NCBI RefSeq assembly: GCF_963678635.1
Contig: NC_087065.1
Span: 57,314,754-57,378,753, forward strand
Reading direction: 5' to 3'
DNA: 64,000 nt
DNA from: Symsagittifera roscoffensis
Taxonomy: Eukaryota; Xenacoelomorpha; Acoela; Convolutidae
The notes under the pieces are model-generated. The model searched no databases. It had not been told where the DNA came from and saw only the letters and a program-made list of their open reading frames with translations. Position numbers and translations under genes: made by a program. How positions within the stretch are numbered: position 1 is the first letter of the stretch; every line of letters begins with the position of its first letter. Of this stretch, positions 1-10,918 are shown piece by piece.

Positions 1-247
1 ATTTTTGTGTTTGAAATTATATTTATTTCAGTTGTAGTTGTTTATATTTTATCTAAAACGTAGTTACTCAATTTAGTTTCTTTTAGAAAATAATGTACTC
101 CCTATGAGCAAATTTGACGAGCTGTCATTAATTTCAGACCATATTACACAAACTGCATACAGTAAAAAGAATACGACAAAATACGGTTCATTCAAAGACT
201 CAAATAGAAACATTAAAAAATCCTGGGCGGACACGGCCAAATTATGT

Positions 248-400
248 CTAAATACTTCTCGAAATTATCTCTAAAAATCTACCACGGCAAGCATTTATAT
301 GGCACCGATTTAAGCTCCTGAGGAAATCTCTGCGTTCGTTAAAATTGAGAGATTTGATCAGAGTGTTCAGCTCACGTTCGTTTTTTGCTGGCAACAAATC
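248..400 (-). CDS. Exon of unrecognised gene (copy 1)
   Basis: On the minus strand a plausible acceptor (gaaaatag) at 401 opens a 50-codon frame that ends at a TAG (248-250). It contains NERELNTLIKSLNFNERRDF followed by a basic LRSLNRCHINACRGRF segment, helical and charged in character. An identical copy lies at 1,280-1,432. It lies downstream of the exon at 675-870 in the same direction, so the two probably belong to one gene. Family not recognised. Confidence 0.4.
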   Translation of the reverse strand, partial: DLLPAKNERELNTLIKSLNFNERRDFLRSLNRCHINACRGRFLEIISRSI

Positions 401-674
401 CTATTTTCCACCAGCACAGAATCCTAAGATTGATGGCATCCAAAAAATCTTGAGGTTATACAGCCCAAAAATTTAGCAGCACGCTGTGTGGATAATAAAA
501 CCCTTGGCCTTTCCGGTTACTGGTCTAACTGGAACCAATATAAAAAATTGCCATGTTTTTTTCCTCGTCAAGCCAATGCATCATTTTTTGGCCGAAAACG
601 ATGCAAAAATTTGGCTAATTGGGTGAGGGAAATTTAAAACAAGAGAAAAAATCATATTTGTTTTTGGAAAAACA

Positions 675-870
675 TCAAAATTGAAACAAACAGCTAAACA
701 CCAAAAAACCTTCTTCAGCGAGTTCCGCCATAACAGAAGGCATTCTCAGGGTGACATCCGAATTTTCGACGAAACTCATTCCAGCAAATGCTCGTTTCTT
801 CATGCAATCGCGTTTCAAATAATCAACAAGTAATTTTTCTCCTGCGCACAAGGTAGTCAATCCTAGCCAT
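675..870 (-). CDS. Exon of unrecognised minus-strand gene (copy 1)
   Basis: An open frame in the duplicated unit includes GEKLLVDYLKRDCMKKRAF and VMAELAEEGFLVFS, with codon-like composition in otherwise AT-rich DNA, and ends at TGA 675-677. Left of 870 it is the same in both copies; right of 870 the sequences differ, so the true 5' limit of the exon is uncertain. A GT follows the EEGFL codons, so part of the tail may be intron. No family recognised. Confidence 0.45.
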
Positions 871-1279
871 TTTGTTAAATAATTATGCAATAATTTGAAC
901 AAACTATGATGTGAATTCATCAGTTCATTCCAATCAATTAATTCAATTATTATAGAACAAAATTAGTTATGCCTTTCAGGTATTAACAAATTGCGAACAT
1001 ATAGTTTGAAAGAGCAACATTTTTAGAAACATATTTTTGTGTTTGAAATTATATTTATTTCAGTTGTAGTTGTTTATATTTTATCTAAAACGTAGTTACT
1101 CAATTTAGTTTCTTTTAGAAAATAATGTACTCCCTATGAGCAAATTTGACGAGCTGTCATTAATTTCAGACCATATTACACAAACTGCATACAGTAAAAA
1201 GAATACGACAAAATACGGTTCATTCAAAGACTCAAATAGAAACATTAAAAAATCCTGGGCGGACACGGCCAAATTATGT

Positions 1280-1432
1280 CTAAATACTTCTCGAAATTAT
1301 CTCTAAAAATCTACCACGGCAAGCATTTATATGGCACCGATTTAAGCTCCTGAGGAAATCTCTGCGTTCGTTAAAATTGAGAGATTTGATCAGAGTGTTC
1401 AGCTCACGTTCGTTTTTTGCTGGCAACAAATC
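1280..1432 (-). CDS. Exon of unrecognised gene (copy 2)
   Basis: Exact duplicate of the 248-400 exon, 1,032 bases to the right, with the same acceptor and stop. Confidence 0.4.
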   Translation of the reverse strand, partial: DLLPAKNERELNTLIKSLNFNERRDFLRSLNRCHINACRGRFLEIISRSI

Positions 1433-1706
1433 CTATTTTCCACCAGCACAGAATCCTAAGATTGATGGCATCCAAAAAATCTTGAGGTTATACAGCCCAA
1501 AAATTTAGCAGCACGCTGTGTGGATAATAAAACCCTTGGCCTTTCCGGTTACTGGTCTAACTGGAACCAATATAAAAAATTGCCATGTTTTTTTCCTCGT
1601 CAAGCCAATGCATCATTTTTTGGCCGAAAACGATGCAAAAATTTGGCTAATTGGGTGAGGGAAATTTAAAACAAGAGAAAAAATCATATTTGTTTTTGGA
1701 AAAACA

Positions 1707-1902
1707 TCAAAATTGAAACAAACAGCTAAACACCAAAAAACCTTCTTCAGCGAGTTCCGCCATAACAGAAGGCATTCTCAGGGTGACATCCGAATTTTCG
1801 ATGAAACTCATTCCAGCAAATGCTCGTTTCTTCATGCAATCGCGTTTCAAATAATCAACAAGTAATTTTTCTCCTGCGCACAAGGTAGTCAATCCTAGCC
1901 AT
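1707..1902 (-). CDS. Exon of unrecognised minus-strand gene (copy 2)
   Basis: Duplicate of the 675-870 exon. The only change I see replaces one residue (V to I in the AGMSF(V/I)ENSD segment). Here the upstream sequence (1,903-2,600, same strand) may be the original 5' context of the gene, because the other copy is preceded by a repeat fragment instead. Confidence 0.45.
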
Positions 1903-2256
1903 AATCTTAAATCAGAACACGGTGTATATTTGGAATTCGTAAATTTTAATACTGATAATTTTAAGAATCAGTTGCATCCGGAAACGCAGTATAAGTGTTC
2001 AGGATATCAGATGAAGTCGATGATAATATACAGATTATCATGACAGTTGGACGTGATTTTTTAGTAGATTACTTACGCATTTGATTAATTAAATGATAAA
2101 TTTACCTGTGTTACACCGTTGATGCAACTGATTCTCTACACCGTTGGAGAAAACTTCGAGGTAATGTCATTTTCTGGCGACTCAAAGTAATCAAGGCGAC
2201 TCAAAATATCTTTCTGCGGTTTTTCCTCCGAGTATGTTTTTTTTGGCTTTAGACGC

Positions 2257-2599
2257 TTAGGGTTTTTGTTTGGGTCTAGGTTTCTCAACCTCCTTAATCA
2301 TGATTTTTATGAACTCGTATGGCGGTGATTGTCCGATTCGTTTCCTTGATTCGTTTTGTGACTCGTTTCTCAAATCGGAGTACTTAACGTATAAACTGTC
2401 ACTGCCTGATGGTTCATTCCCCGTAGTATCCTGAGGTTTGTCGACCAACAGAACTGTGCACTGGGACATGAAAGGGTCGTACAAACCACTTTTTGACACT
2501 CCCAGCATGTTCGAAAAAGACCATCGAATCCCTGTGCATCCGTCTGGGGTTGAACGAGAGCATTTCGTTTCTCGCATTTCGCCTTTTTTCAAGCATCAT
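2257..2599 (-). CDS. Probable upstream exon(s), two overlapping frames
   Basis: Two minus-strand frames look protein-like. One starts at two consecutive ATGs (2,599-2,594) and runs through MLSFNPRRMHRDSMVFFEHAG and WFVRPFHVPVHSSVGRQTS to a TGA at 2,414. The other, shifted by one base, continues through SDSLYVKYSDLRNESQNESR and ends in a K/P-rich tail at 2,257. The simplest reading is one exon with a single-base frame change near 2,415, or two exons with a short intron. It lies upstream of the duplicated exons on the same strand. Function unknown. Confidence 0.4.
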
Positions 2600-2934
2600 T
2601 GTATTCGTAAAAATTTCATATATTTCATAGTGCTGAGTTTTCTTTTCTGTCTTTTTGGACGCTAAAAATGGTACTTCCCAGCCAATCAGACCAACTAACC
2701 TTTACACACCAATCGCTGATTAATGATAAAATTACCGCAATTTCCCAGATGAAATTGACGGCATCGAGGACTTAAATTTTTTCCTTTACCGCAAACTTCT
2801 ACTTAACATGATGACATGTATGGAAAACTTCAAATTGACTGAACTGAAGGGCGATTGAATGGTTGAATTGAAATTAGTCTTGGTTCAAGAATTGACTGGC
2901 GACATCTTGCCTGAAGCACGACTTATGCGTCACT

Positions 2935-3002
2935 GATAATGACGGCTTCACTGATAAGAACTGCACGGTCTAGTTCCGCTTATCAGTGAAGCCGTCATTA
3001 TC
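2935..3002. repeat. Perfect 24-bp hairpin with 20-nt loop
   Basis: gataatgacggcttcactgataag (2,935-2,958) is followed after 20 bases by its exact reverse complement (2,979-3,002). The arm also contains two near copies of ttcactgataa. The geometry would fit a small-RNA precursor or the remains of a hairpin transposon; there is no direct evidence of transcription. Confidence 0.85.
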
Positions 3003-3269
3003 AATTAGCCATATTATATTTAGGCAATCAAAATGGCATAGATGCTACAGCTTCCTGGTGTGCTAAGAAGAGTGGAGTGTCGAAGTTATTCCTTGGTGGC
3101 CCTTATCTTGATCTAACTCTTATCTTGATCCTGGTGTTTCAACTGAATTGGTGCTAATAAATGAGCTTGGCCGCTAAATTGATATGAGCTTATCCTCATC
3201 TTGTGCTCAATATTAGTTGCATCTCTCTTTTGTTTCCAAATCTAGTAAAAACTTACGAAATCAAGATAA

Positions 3270-3748
3270 ATGTCGAACAATGAAATTTCATGCTCAGTGC
3301 TTTCCAGTTCTCCATCACCATTTGCATTGCCTCTCAACATCCGTGTTCCTCCGTCACCACTCACAGCACCAGAGACAACATCATTTGCTCCTCCGACACC
3401 GGTAACCCTTTTGCGAGCAACCCCGCGACCTTTCGCCTCGCCAATTCAACCGACATATGGGCAACCACATACCCCTCTGCGACATGTCAATTCAGGCTCC
3501 TCGATGGTACATGAGTGCAAGCCTCAGCAGTATCATCCATAACCATCCTACCTGGATTCCTATATGTCGGCATCACCAAATTCTCCATGACCATCGGCGT
3601 GTCCCCACTATCGAGAAATTGAAAGACAACCGCGTGGCCATGAGAGGCGAACCCACACCCCACGGAACCACGAGACTACCGGAACGACGAACACACAGGA
3701 AGCCGCAAAAGGGATCATGCAGAGCCAGAGAATGTAGGCGAAACTGTA
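3270..3748 (+). pseudogene. Pro/Ser/Thr-rich 5' exon of a decayed gene
   Basis: From an ATG at 3,270 a frame reads MSNNEISCSVLSSSPSPFAL and then a Pro/Ser/Thr-rich stretch of about 90 codons. The same frame continues in character after a TAA and a TGA, each between proline codons, to about 3,735. A strong donor (t|gtaagt) follows at 3,748. The next frame also reads basic protein-like sequence near the 3' end. It is followed by spliceable exons at 3,840 and 4,200. Two in-frame stops suggest a pseudogene unless the real frame shifts inside. No family recognised. Confidence 0.4.
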
Positions 3749-3839
3749 AGTTGAAGAAAACATTTTAAAAGCAAACACATTATAGAAGCATGAAAAGTTT
3801 TGGTAAGCTGTATATCGAAACTGAATCTTATCTTTTTAG

Positions 3840-4121
3840 CAACCTAAAAAACCTCCCGAGCTGAAATCCCGATGATAAAGAGACTCTCAAAAACGTCATT
3901 TTACATACTGTCGAGAAGTCGAATGACTGCGCCGATAAAAGAAACATAACCTTGACCCACAAAGAAAAATTGACCTTGTTACGGGCCATTGTCACGTTTC
4001 TGTTCACATGCGCAGGGATGCTCGAGAAAATCTCTGGGCATGCTGTCGTCCAGGCGTTTTTCAGCATAGAGGAAAAAAGCATCGAAGACGATACCGTGGA
4101 GCTGAGCATAGAACCAGCAGC
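3840..4121 (+). pseudogene. Middle exon of the same decayed gene
   Basis: Acceptor cttatctttttag ends at 3,839. The first 11 codons (QPKKPPELKSR) and the remaining 80 or so codons (LTHKEKLTLLRAIVTFLFTC, then ISGHAVVQAFFSIEEKSIED) are in frames one base apart, so an indel lies near 3,870. A donor (cct|gtaagtatc) closes the exon. The body looks helical and acidic. No family recognised. Confidence 0.45.
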
Positions 4122-4200
4122 CTGTAAGTATCTTTTTAGATCTAAAATACTGACTTGATAAAAAAATGCTGATGACTCGATTCGATGACTCGCTTTTATA

Positions 4201-4583
4201 GTGTCAACTTCTCACGTCTCCCAGAGATTTCCAGTCTGGCTAGTACAGGGTATAGAATTGTACTATACGGAGGCCAGAATCCATTTAAAGAGGAGATAAG
4301 AAACTATGTTATTCAGCTTTTTTCGTCAACCCCTAGGCGATTGATCGAAGCTTCAAGTGAGGACTGCCTATTACACAAATGGAACGTTTGCCTGGATCAA
4401 TTAGCGAACCACGCCACCCAGAAGAAAAACGAAGCCAATCTGAAGAAAGTAGAAGTTGTGCTTTCCTGTTTAGGTGGAAGAATAGTCCTCCTAAAAGCCA
4501 GGAGATACATTTTAACTTTCGAGCAACTGCGCTTTGACTGTGGAGACAAAGTTGCTCAAGCGTTGTTTGACGACAGCAGTTGA
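4201..4583 (+). pseudogene. Terminal exon, stop supplied by a dispersed repeat
   Basis: Acceptor cgcttttatag ends near 4,200. Early codons are protein-like in one frame (SQRFPVWLVQGIELYYTEAR) and later codons in another (LLHKWNVCLDQLANHATQKK, then VEVVLSCLGGRIVLLKARRY), so there is another frame change near 4,300. The open frame ends at TGA 4,581-4,583. The repeat shared with 25,479 begins at about 4,579, so the stop lies inside the repeat and the gene was probably truncated by it. Confidence 0.45.
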
Positions 4584-6205
4584 AAGAATTTTGGGTTTTA
4601 AACTTTAAACTCGTTTTATCAGTTTTAATTCGAATCAACTTTGAATTTATAACAGTTTGCTTTTCTGTTCAAGATTTTATATTTTAAATCTGTTCTAATT
4701 TATGCTCAGGTTAAATTCAGCTTTGCAAATTGAAAAAAGTTTTTATTTTTGCTGCGAGTTTAGTTTTATTTCAAGACAATACAGAAAGATTTTAAGTTTC
4801 GGCATAGGCTATGGTTTTAACGTTTGATCTTTATGAAAATTGACGTTAAAACTTATTCTAATTTCATTGTTTTTAATTTAGGCTTTGATTATTTTACTTA
4901 TGCTAGATTTTTAGTTCAGAGTTCATTCAAGAAAATGTTAGGGTTAAATTACCCCCAAACAATGTCAGCTTCAAATTTTGAATAGCTTCAAATGTGAATC
5001 TATTGCTGCTACGAATCAATTCGCATTTACATTCTTGGGCGTTTACGATTTGATTCGCACTGACTACGATTAGTTGTGGCGGTTAATCCGTCCTATTGAA
5101 AATGGAGTCAGTTCTTACAATAACAGCTTAATACAAAAAAATTCGTTTAGCAGAAATGAGCAAATCAACAAAATTGTTAGTTTTTTTGATATCCCTAGGC
5201 ATTTTGTTAAATAATTATGCAATTTAAACTAATGACAGTTTGAATTGGTTGCGTTAAACAGCGGGCAAGACTGTTTTTGACATGAACACAAAAAATTGCT
5301 GGGATGTCAATTACTACTATTTTTAACTATTTAGGATAACTAAATTCAAAAATCAAACTGGCCGTTTTCAATCAAATATTTAAATTTGTTTAAGTTCTTA
5401 AAGGGTATATCCATGAATTTATTAAAGTAAAGACTTACGATTTGTTCGTGGGTTTTACTGACAATGGCTAAGTATTTGTTCGTAATTTCTGCAATCACTA
5501 TTCTAGCTAGCCATTATTCAAGCTAGTTTTTGCCTAAACTCACTTACAACCTGCGGAATCGGCTTACAGTTTGTGTAATCAATGAAAATAAATTGTCGCG
5601 CTCGAAAACATGAATTTATTTGTAAAAATTAGTTAAGATTATTTAGAACAGCTACTCGGTTCCCCCTCACCATTACAGAGGTGATAATTAACCGGCATTA
5701 TGCCGAGAGTATCATCTGGGAGCCACCCAGACTCATTGTCGCCCAAAAATTGTACAAGTTTGATAGTCAGGTCCACGATATAGCAAATGCATGTACAACA
5801 ATTAAAGCTAGTTTTTGAATAAAAGGCCTAATCTAAAACGTGTTCTTGTTGCGGAATCCAATTACAACTAACAAAACGTACAGTTTGGCTCTGTAATGAT
5901 CTTGATTTTTATGGACCCAACTATCATACTTGTACCCCGAAACTTTTTCACGTGTATTATTGCGGATTTTGTTAACTATTATCTCCACTCTGGTATACTT
6001 TGTAACGAATCTGAACTCATATGAAAAGCAGAATGTGATTTGATTCTGAGAAATACATTTTGTCGCATCACTATTGCAATAGGGGGTAGTTAATTAACAA
6101 GACCCTTTATTGTTAATCAAGGACTTGCCGACGTGACCATATGGTCTTCGTGTACGTAACCGTTTCCTATGGCTAAAAACTAGCCGTCATGGCCATATAT
6201 CTCGT
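4579..6205. repeat. Inverted-repeat element, left arm
   Basis: This 1.6 kb block matches the reverse complement of 23,120-25,479 over its whole length. Landmarks are gttgaaag.attttggg at the outer end, aaacagcgggcaagactgtttttgacatg near 5,255, the block around tgcggaatccaattac near 5,850, and ctaaaaactagccgtcatggccatat at the inner end. No coding frame of note lies inside. The right arm is longer because it carries internal duplications. Confidence 0.9.
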
Positions 6206-6893
6206 ATACGTTGCCTATGAATAATAATTTTTACTGAATCTGAAAAGTCTACACAATTGTGATAAATTAGAAAAGTTCTAGTAAAAATTTTACAGTTTTT
6301 TCATCACTATTCTTGGCTGGTCTTTTATTTTTTATTCAAAGGTTCTGATTGATCATAAAACCAGCAACAATCGAGTTCAAATTGTCGAGAAACTTTCAAT
6401 GGATGTCGATCCGAAAACCTTTAATCTTTAATCCATTGGTTGCAAGCTTGCGGAGATTCTGTTGCGATAACGTTGCGTAAAAGTGAGAAATATACGCTAA
6501 TGACAGCTTGAGTATTTCTCAAAATATTTAAAAAAAACTGGATTTTTATGAAATATCGACTAATAGAAGGTTTTGCCTGATTACTTTTTTAAAGTTTTCC
6601 TTGTATAGTGCTTGTTAAAGTGTTCATAGAATAATACACTTTTAAGCAGATAATGGAGGTTTATTTTTTCACAATTAATGTCTTTTTCACAATTTTGACG
6701 AGTCCATTGTTTGTTGACGATTCCAAAAAAAAATTCATAACTGACAAAGAAAAGATTTGCTAACTTTTGAAAACTTCAACTTGATAATATACATTCTCAA
6801 CCAAAAATTTACTTCAATATAAAAATTCAGAGTTGAAACAGCAACATACAGTTATCAGGTTGAGAAAATCATTTGAAGTTTCTTCGAAAAGGA
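6206..6893. repeat. Dispersed repeat, inverted copy at 36,560-37,195
   Basis: Segments such as ctgattgatcataaaaccagcaacaatcgag, aatccattggttgcaagcttgcgg and cagcaacatacagttatcaggttg recur on the other strand at 36,560-37,195. Similarity stops near 6,893 here, while the other copy runs directly into a foldback arm. It has no recognisable gene. Confidence 0.85.
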
Positions 6894-8692
6894 TTTATGG
6901 TATTCATTTTGTTTCGGATTAAAGAACTTTCGTTGAAATGATACAATTTCCCTCTATCTAAAATCAATTTTCAAATGAAAACTTTGTTCAAATTGTATAG
7001 CAAAGTTGGAAGATAGTAGATGAATCAGAAACTCAGTTTCTTTCATTAGGAGTTTAGAGATATGTTTTATTAAAGTTTAGCGTGTATAATTCATCTTAAG
7101 AAAAAAACCAACAAAAAAAGGTGATGTTTGGAAAAGTTTTTAATCATTTGATAAACTAAGTTAACCTAAAGGAAAATTCAGATTTTTTAAAAATAATTTG
7201 TTGTGAATTAAACACAACTTCAAAATCTTTTGTAAGATGATACTTGAAGCAGAAATCAAAAATTTGCCTCCAAGATCTACATTTCATTCTTTTGGATAAA
7301 AAACTTGATGTAGAAAGGTTTTCAGAGAAAATAATATGGAGCTTGCAGAAAAACTCTAAGCAAACTAATACTTTAGCAGAACCAGATGTATGATCTCTTA
7401 GTTCTATGAACTTTAACAAGAAGCATTTCAATAAGACACACAAAAAACTTTTGGTACTATTTAGCTTCAATTTTTTTTTCAATTAGAAAATTATAATGAA
7501 TTATAGAGTTTGTTTGCTTTATAAATTTTGCAAAATCATTCAATGAATTACAGTTTGCACCTTGACTTCCTTTCCTTAGTCGTTGTTTTTGAGAACAGAC
7601 CTTTTAGACGTTTATAAATGTTGCAGAAGTATGGAATTAAGTTCCCTTGCATATTTCTACTTCCGAAGGTTTTGCAGATTATAAACAACAGAGCTGCTCT
7701 TAATTTATTCTAAGAAATCAACGTAAAAAAAACACCTTTATTTTCTCAATTTATACATGTGCTTTCGAATGCTTAAAATAGCACCGATTTTTTCTCCCTT
7801 CGACTTTTTTGAGAAAACTTCCGACCAAAATCAAGAACAAAAAGCGATTTAAAAATTATTTTGCAAAAAAAAGTGACAGTTAATGATCCCAAAAATTGCG
7901 TTTTTGCTGAAAAAGTTTGCTGTAGCAACTAAACAAGGTAACCTAGAGGAGAACATATTCAAATTACATGGTAATAATCAGACATTATCAGTTCTAATTT
8001 TATCTCTGCCAGCAAATTGCTCGTTCAATTGATATTAATTTCTCCTAAATTCCTCAGTTCTGACTAAATTTTCTGGCAAAGTGAGATTATCAATTTTGTT
8101 GAATACCATACAATCTAAAAATTTTTTTTCAAAAGTACCCCATTTTTAGTCAATTTTAGCAATAAAATATTCAATTTTTATCAATGATCTGAATCTTACT
8201 ATTATTTTTGAAGTAAAAACTACTCACAAGTGGTATTTTTTGTTAATGCTTGGGTTAATTTTTGAGAAAAACTGAGGAGGAGCTGGATCATGGAGTTTGA
8301 TCTAGAGTTTTCAATGATAATTGCCCTTATTATTTCTTTGAATTGAGATTTTTAAGTAAATTCTCATTGAATTGAACAAAAAACCAGTTAATTATAAAAA
8401 AGAAAAATTTAAAACGGAAAATTTTGGATAGATTTGATTAATTTTTACTTTCTCGAACGGCAATATCAATATTGATTCAGCTAATATGAGCTTTATATAA
8501 ACCACTTTCTTGCTAAAATTAGGGTAAACTTCATCGTATTTCGTTTTTTTAGAGAACAAATTGTTGTAAAAATCCATACTTTTATTCAAAATTTTGTATC
8601 ATTGTCTTGATATAAACTAGCCAAAACCTTGAGATTTCTGCAACTTTTTCCAAAAACTTGAAGTTTTTGCAAACTTTTCCTGAAACTTTGAA

Positions 8693-8803
8693 ATCACACT
8701 AAAATCTTACCATTCCCTATCTTAATACAATGGGAATTCTATTCCCGATGTTAATACAATGCATTTCTAACCCTTTAATGAAGGGATATCTATACACTTT
8801 TCC
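8693..8803. repeat. Short direct repeat, copy 1
   Basis: The stretch from cacactaaaatcttaccattccctat to aaccctttaatgaagggatatctatacact recurs at about 9,143-9,228. Copy 1 carries about 20 extra bases (cttaatacaatgggaattctat). Confidence 0.85.
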
Positions 8804-9142
8804 TAAAACTTTGAAATTTTTTTGGAGTTTCAGCATAATTTCAGCTAGATGATGTGCTGTTTGAAAAAGTAAGATCATCTAATAAAAAAATTTTTAAATG
8901 GAAATTTATGAAATCATATCGTGTTTTGAAGTTTTTCGAAAAAATTTTCATTTTTTTTGATAAAAATTTCAAGTTTTTGCACATTTTACCATTGACTTAC
9001 CATGAGCCAAAAATTAAATACCTCCTAACTCAATCTACACGTAATACTCAAAAATTACAAAACGTGTGCCGGAATTTTTGCGAAAAAACTAGACATTTCC
9101 ACACAAAATCCAAAAAAAAACTTTTTTTACCATTCTCTTACC

Positions 9143-9228
9143 ATCACACTAAAACCTTACCATTCCCTATTCCCGATGTTAATACAATGAATTTCTAACC
9201 CTTTAATGAAGGGATATCTATACACTAT
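9143..9228. repeat. Short direct repeat, copy 2
   Basis: Second copy, about 450 bases downstream of the first, in the same orientation. Related pieces (taccat, ccctat, ctaataca) continue to 9,400, suggesting an older, degenerate array. Confidence 0.8.
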
Positions 9229-9473
9229 CCTAATACATGGGAAATTTAAACACTATCTTAAAATATGGAAAGATCGGGCGCCAAAAATTTTTCTGACACT
9301 TACCATCTGAAAACTTACCATCTCAATAGGAAACCTTCTCCCTATATTAAAAGATAACAAATTTATTCCCTATCCTAATAAATAGCCAGCGGTCTTGGAA
9401 ATCTATTCCCTAACCCCCCTGGTCGCCACCAACATATACTACTGTACTGAAATTGTCGCGTTGAGGCAGCCTA

Positions 9474-9577
9474 ATGCCGAGATTTTTGCTGGCCGAGAAA
9501 ATATTAGTAGCAATTGCCGACAAGAATGGTATTGAGGATGAGCTATTGTTTCTCGTTGCAGTTAATATAGATTGTCT
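9474..9577 (+). CDS. Candidate short first exon
   Basis: An ATG opens MPRFLLAEKILVAIADKNGI and then EDELLFLVAVNIDCL, up to a consensus donor (ttgtct|gtaagt). The stretch is GC-richer than its surroundings and forms a helical, acidic/hydrophobic segment. I found no convincing second exon. The opposite strand is also open here, so strand is not certain. Confidence 0.3.
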
Positions 9578-10069
9578 GTAAGTACTGATGGCACTATGGG
9601 CGTGCATATTTAGATTACGTGCATGATTTTAAATAATTTAAATTAATTTGATAAAATTTTGAATGACGAGCACCCACAATGCACGATTGATGTGTCTTAA
9701 ACATAAACACGAAAAATTTTTGTGAAATTATGTTCAGCAAAAAAGGTTGCTAAATAATCCGATTCAGCCTGATTTTCGTTAATCTTGATGGTGAGGAGGA
9801 CATCTGAAAAGTTAATTTCTGCGGCCAAATTCTGCTATGTGAAAGATTCTGGTTACGTGAAGAGGGACTGATGTTCAGCATATCCTTTTTTATGAATCTG
9901 ATTGTTTTACAAAGTTAAGTATGATGATCAAATATATTTGTCATGGTTGCATCAATAATCAGCATGAGTCATTACGACGCCAAACTGTGCACTGGATAGG
10001 AGCACAACTTTGTGTCGGTATCTTCCTGGATTTTAAAATGTTCCAAAATGTAAGTGAATTCCACTAACA

Positions 10070-10213
10070 AAATTTCAGTGGATTCTGCGTACAAGTACCT
10101 GTTACGTAAATTTTGTCGGTACATTTGTTTTTGTACCTAGTACAAAATTTCAGTGGATTCCGCGTAAAAGTACCTCTAACGTGATTTTTGTCGGCACATT
10201 TGTTTTGTAGCTA
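10070..10213. repeat. Two tandem ~72-bp repeats with GGATTCCGC motif
   Basis: aaaatttcagtggattctgcgtacaagtacct... is followed by a second copy beginning near 10,143 with ccgcgtaaaagtacct.... The next 120 bases hold further copies of the core (tggattccgc, gtaagtggaatccg, gtaagtaaattccgc). The same core recurs elsewhere in the window. Confidence 0.75.
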
Positions 10214-10571
10214 ATACCTGTTAGCAGATATAGCTAGTTTTTTATGAATCCCGCAACTGTAACTGGATTCCGCAAAAAGTAAGTGGAATCCGTAAATGTA
10301 CGTGAATCCTCAAATTGTAAGTAAATTCCGCATTTTTTGTTTATTACTGAACTTGCATATGAACAATTAAAAAATAGAGATAGAATTATTATCCATAGCA
10401 ACAAGCAATTCGAAAGCAAATACTTATTCATTTGTCAGCGGAATCCACAAACGAATTTTAAAACATTGATTAACTGTGCAGATATCAAATCTTTGTCTTT
10501 ATCTGATGATCGGATGGTTTTTGGGATCGGAAAATACAATCATCGAAAGCCACCTAAACGGCTGGAAATAG

Positions 10572-10650
10572 GTTTGAAATGGCAGTTCAGGGATTGAAAT
10601 TATAGTTCAGATTTGAAATGGCAGTTAAGGTTTGAAATGGCAGTTAGATC
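10572..10650. repeat. Short tandem repeat, ~20 bp x4
   Basis: Four units resembling gtttgaaatggcagttaagg in a row. Two copies of cagtatttgagac follow (10,658-10,690), a motif shared with 18,110-18,640. Confidence 0.75.
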
Positions 10651-10918
10651 ACTGATCAGTATTTGAGACGAGATGGTTCAGTATTTGAGACAAAAAAAAG
10701 GACGGCTTGATTGTTTTTTTTGAAAATTGAACTGAAACATTTTCTTAAAAACGGGATTAAACTATCCTCTTTTTACTTTAAACTAAAAAAAAACTTATAG
10801 AAGCGGTAAAAATACAGTACGAAAAAAAGTTTTGTCTTCAAATATTGTTTAGCAATTTGATCATTTTGATCAAAAAAAGTATGGCCAGAGTTTCATCCGC
10901 AATTTGAGCAAAGTATGG

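Larger units (their letters stand above)
1..870. repeat. Tandem duplication, copy 1
   Basis: Bases 1-870 recur at 1,033-1,902 with an offset of exact 1,032 bases. I see one substitution (c near 770, t in copy 2). The left edge is cut by the window start, so the unit may be longer. It carries the minus-strand exons at 248-400 and 675-870. Near identity means a very recent duplication or an assembly duplication. Confidence 0.95.
1033..1902. repeat. Tandem duplication, copy 2
   Basis: Second copy of the 870-base unit. The spacer 871-1,032 separates the copies and begins with the sequence ttttgttaaataattatgca, which also occurs in the dispersed repeat near 5,205, so the junction coincides with a piece of a repeat family found elsewhere in the window. 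Confidence 0.95.
6894..9430. other. AT-rich gene-poor stretch
   Basis: About 2.5 kb with long A and T runs. The open frames here (for example minus strand 7,156-7,482) have the Phe/Lys/Leu/Ser composition expected by chance in such DNA, and I call no gene. The only structure I see is the direct repeat pair at 8,693 and 9,143. Confidence 0.6.

Noticed and set aside
5641-6000. tRNA gene or promoter in the inverted repeat
   Set aside because: A few GC-rich pieces, but no cloverleaf or A/B boxes at the right spacing.
7156-7482. 108-codon minus-strand ORF
   Set aside because: Phe/Lys/Leu/Ser-rich, in very AT-rich DNA, no ATG context, splice signals or homology; expected by chance.
8392-9198. ORFs of 65 and 114 codons
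   Set aside because: Same AT-driven composition; the second overlaps a direct repeat.
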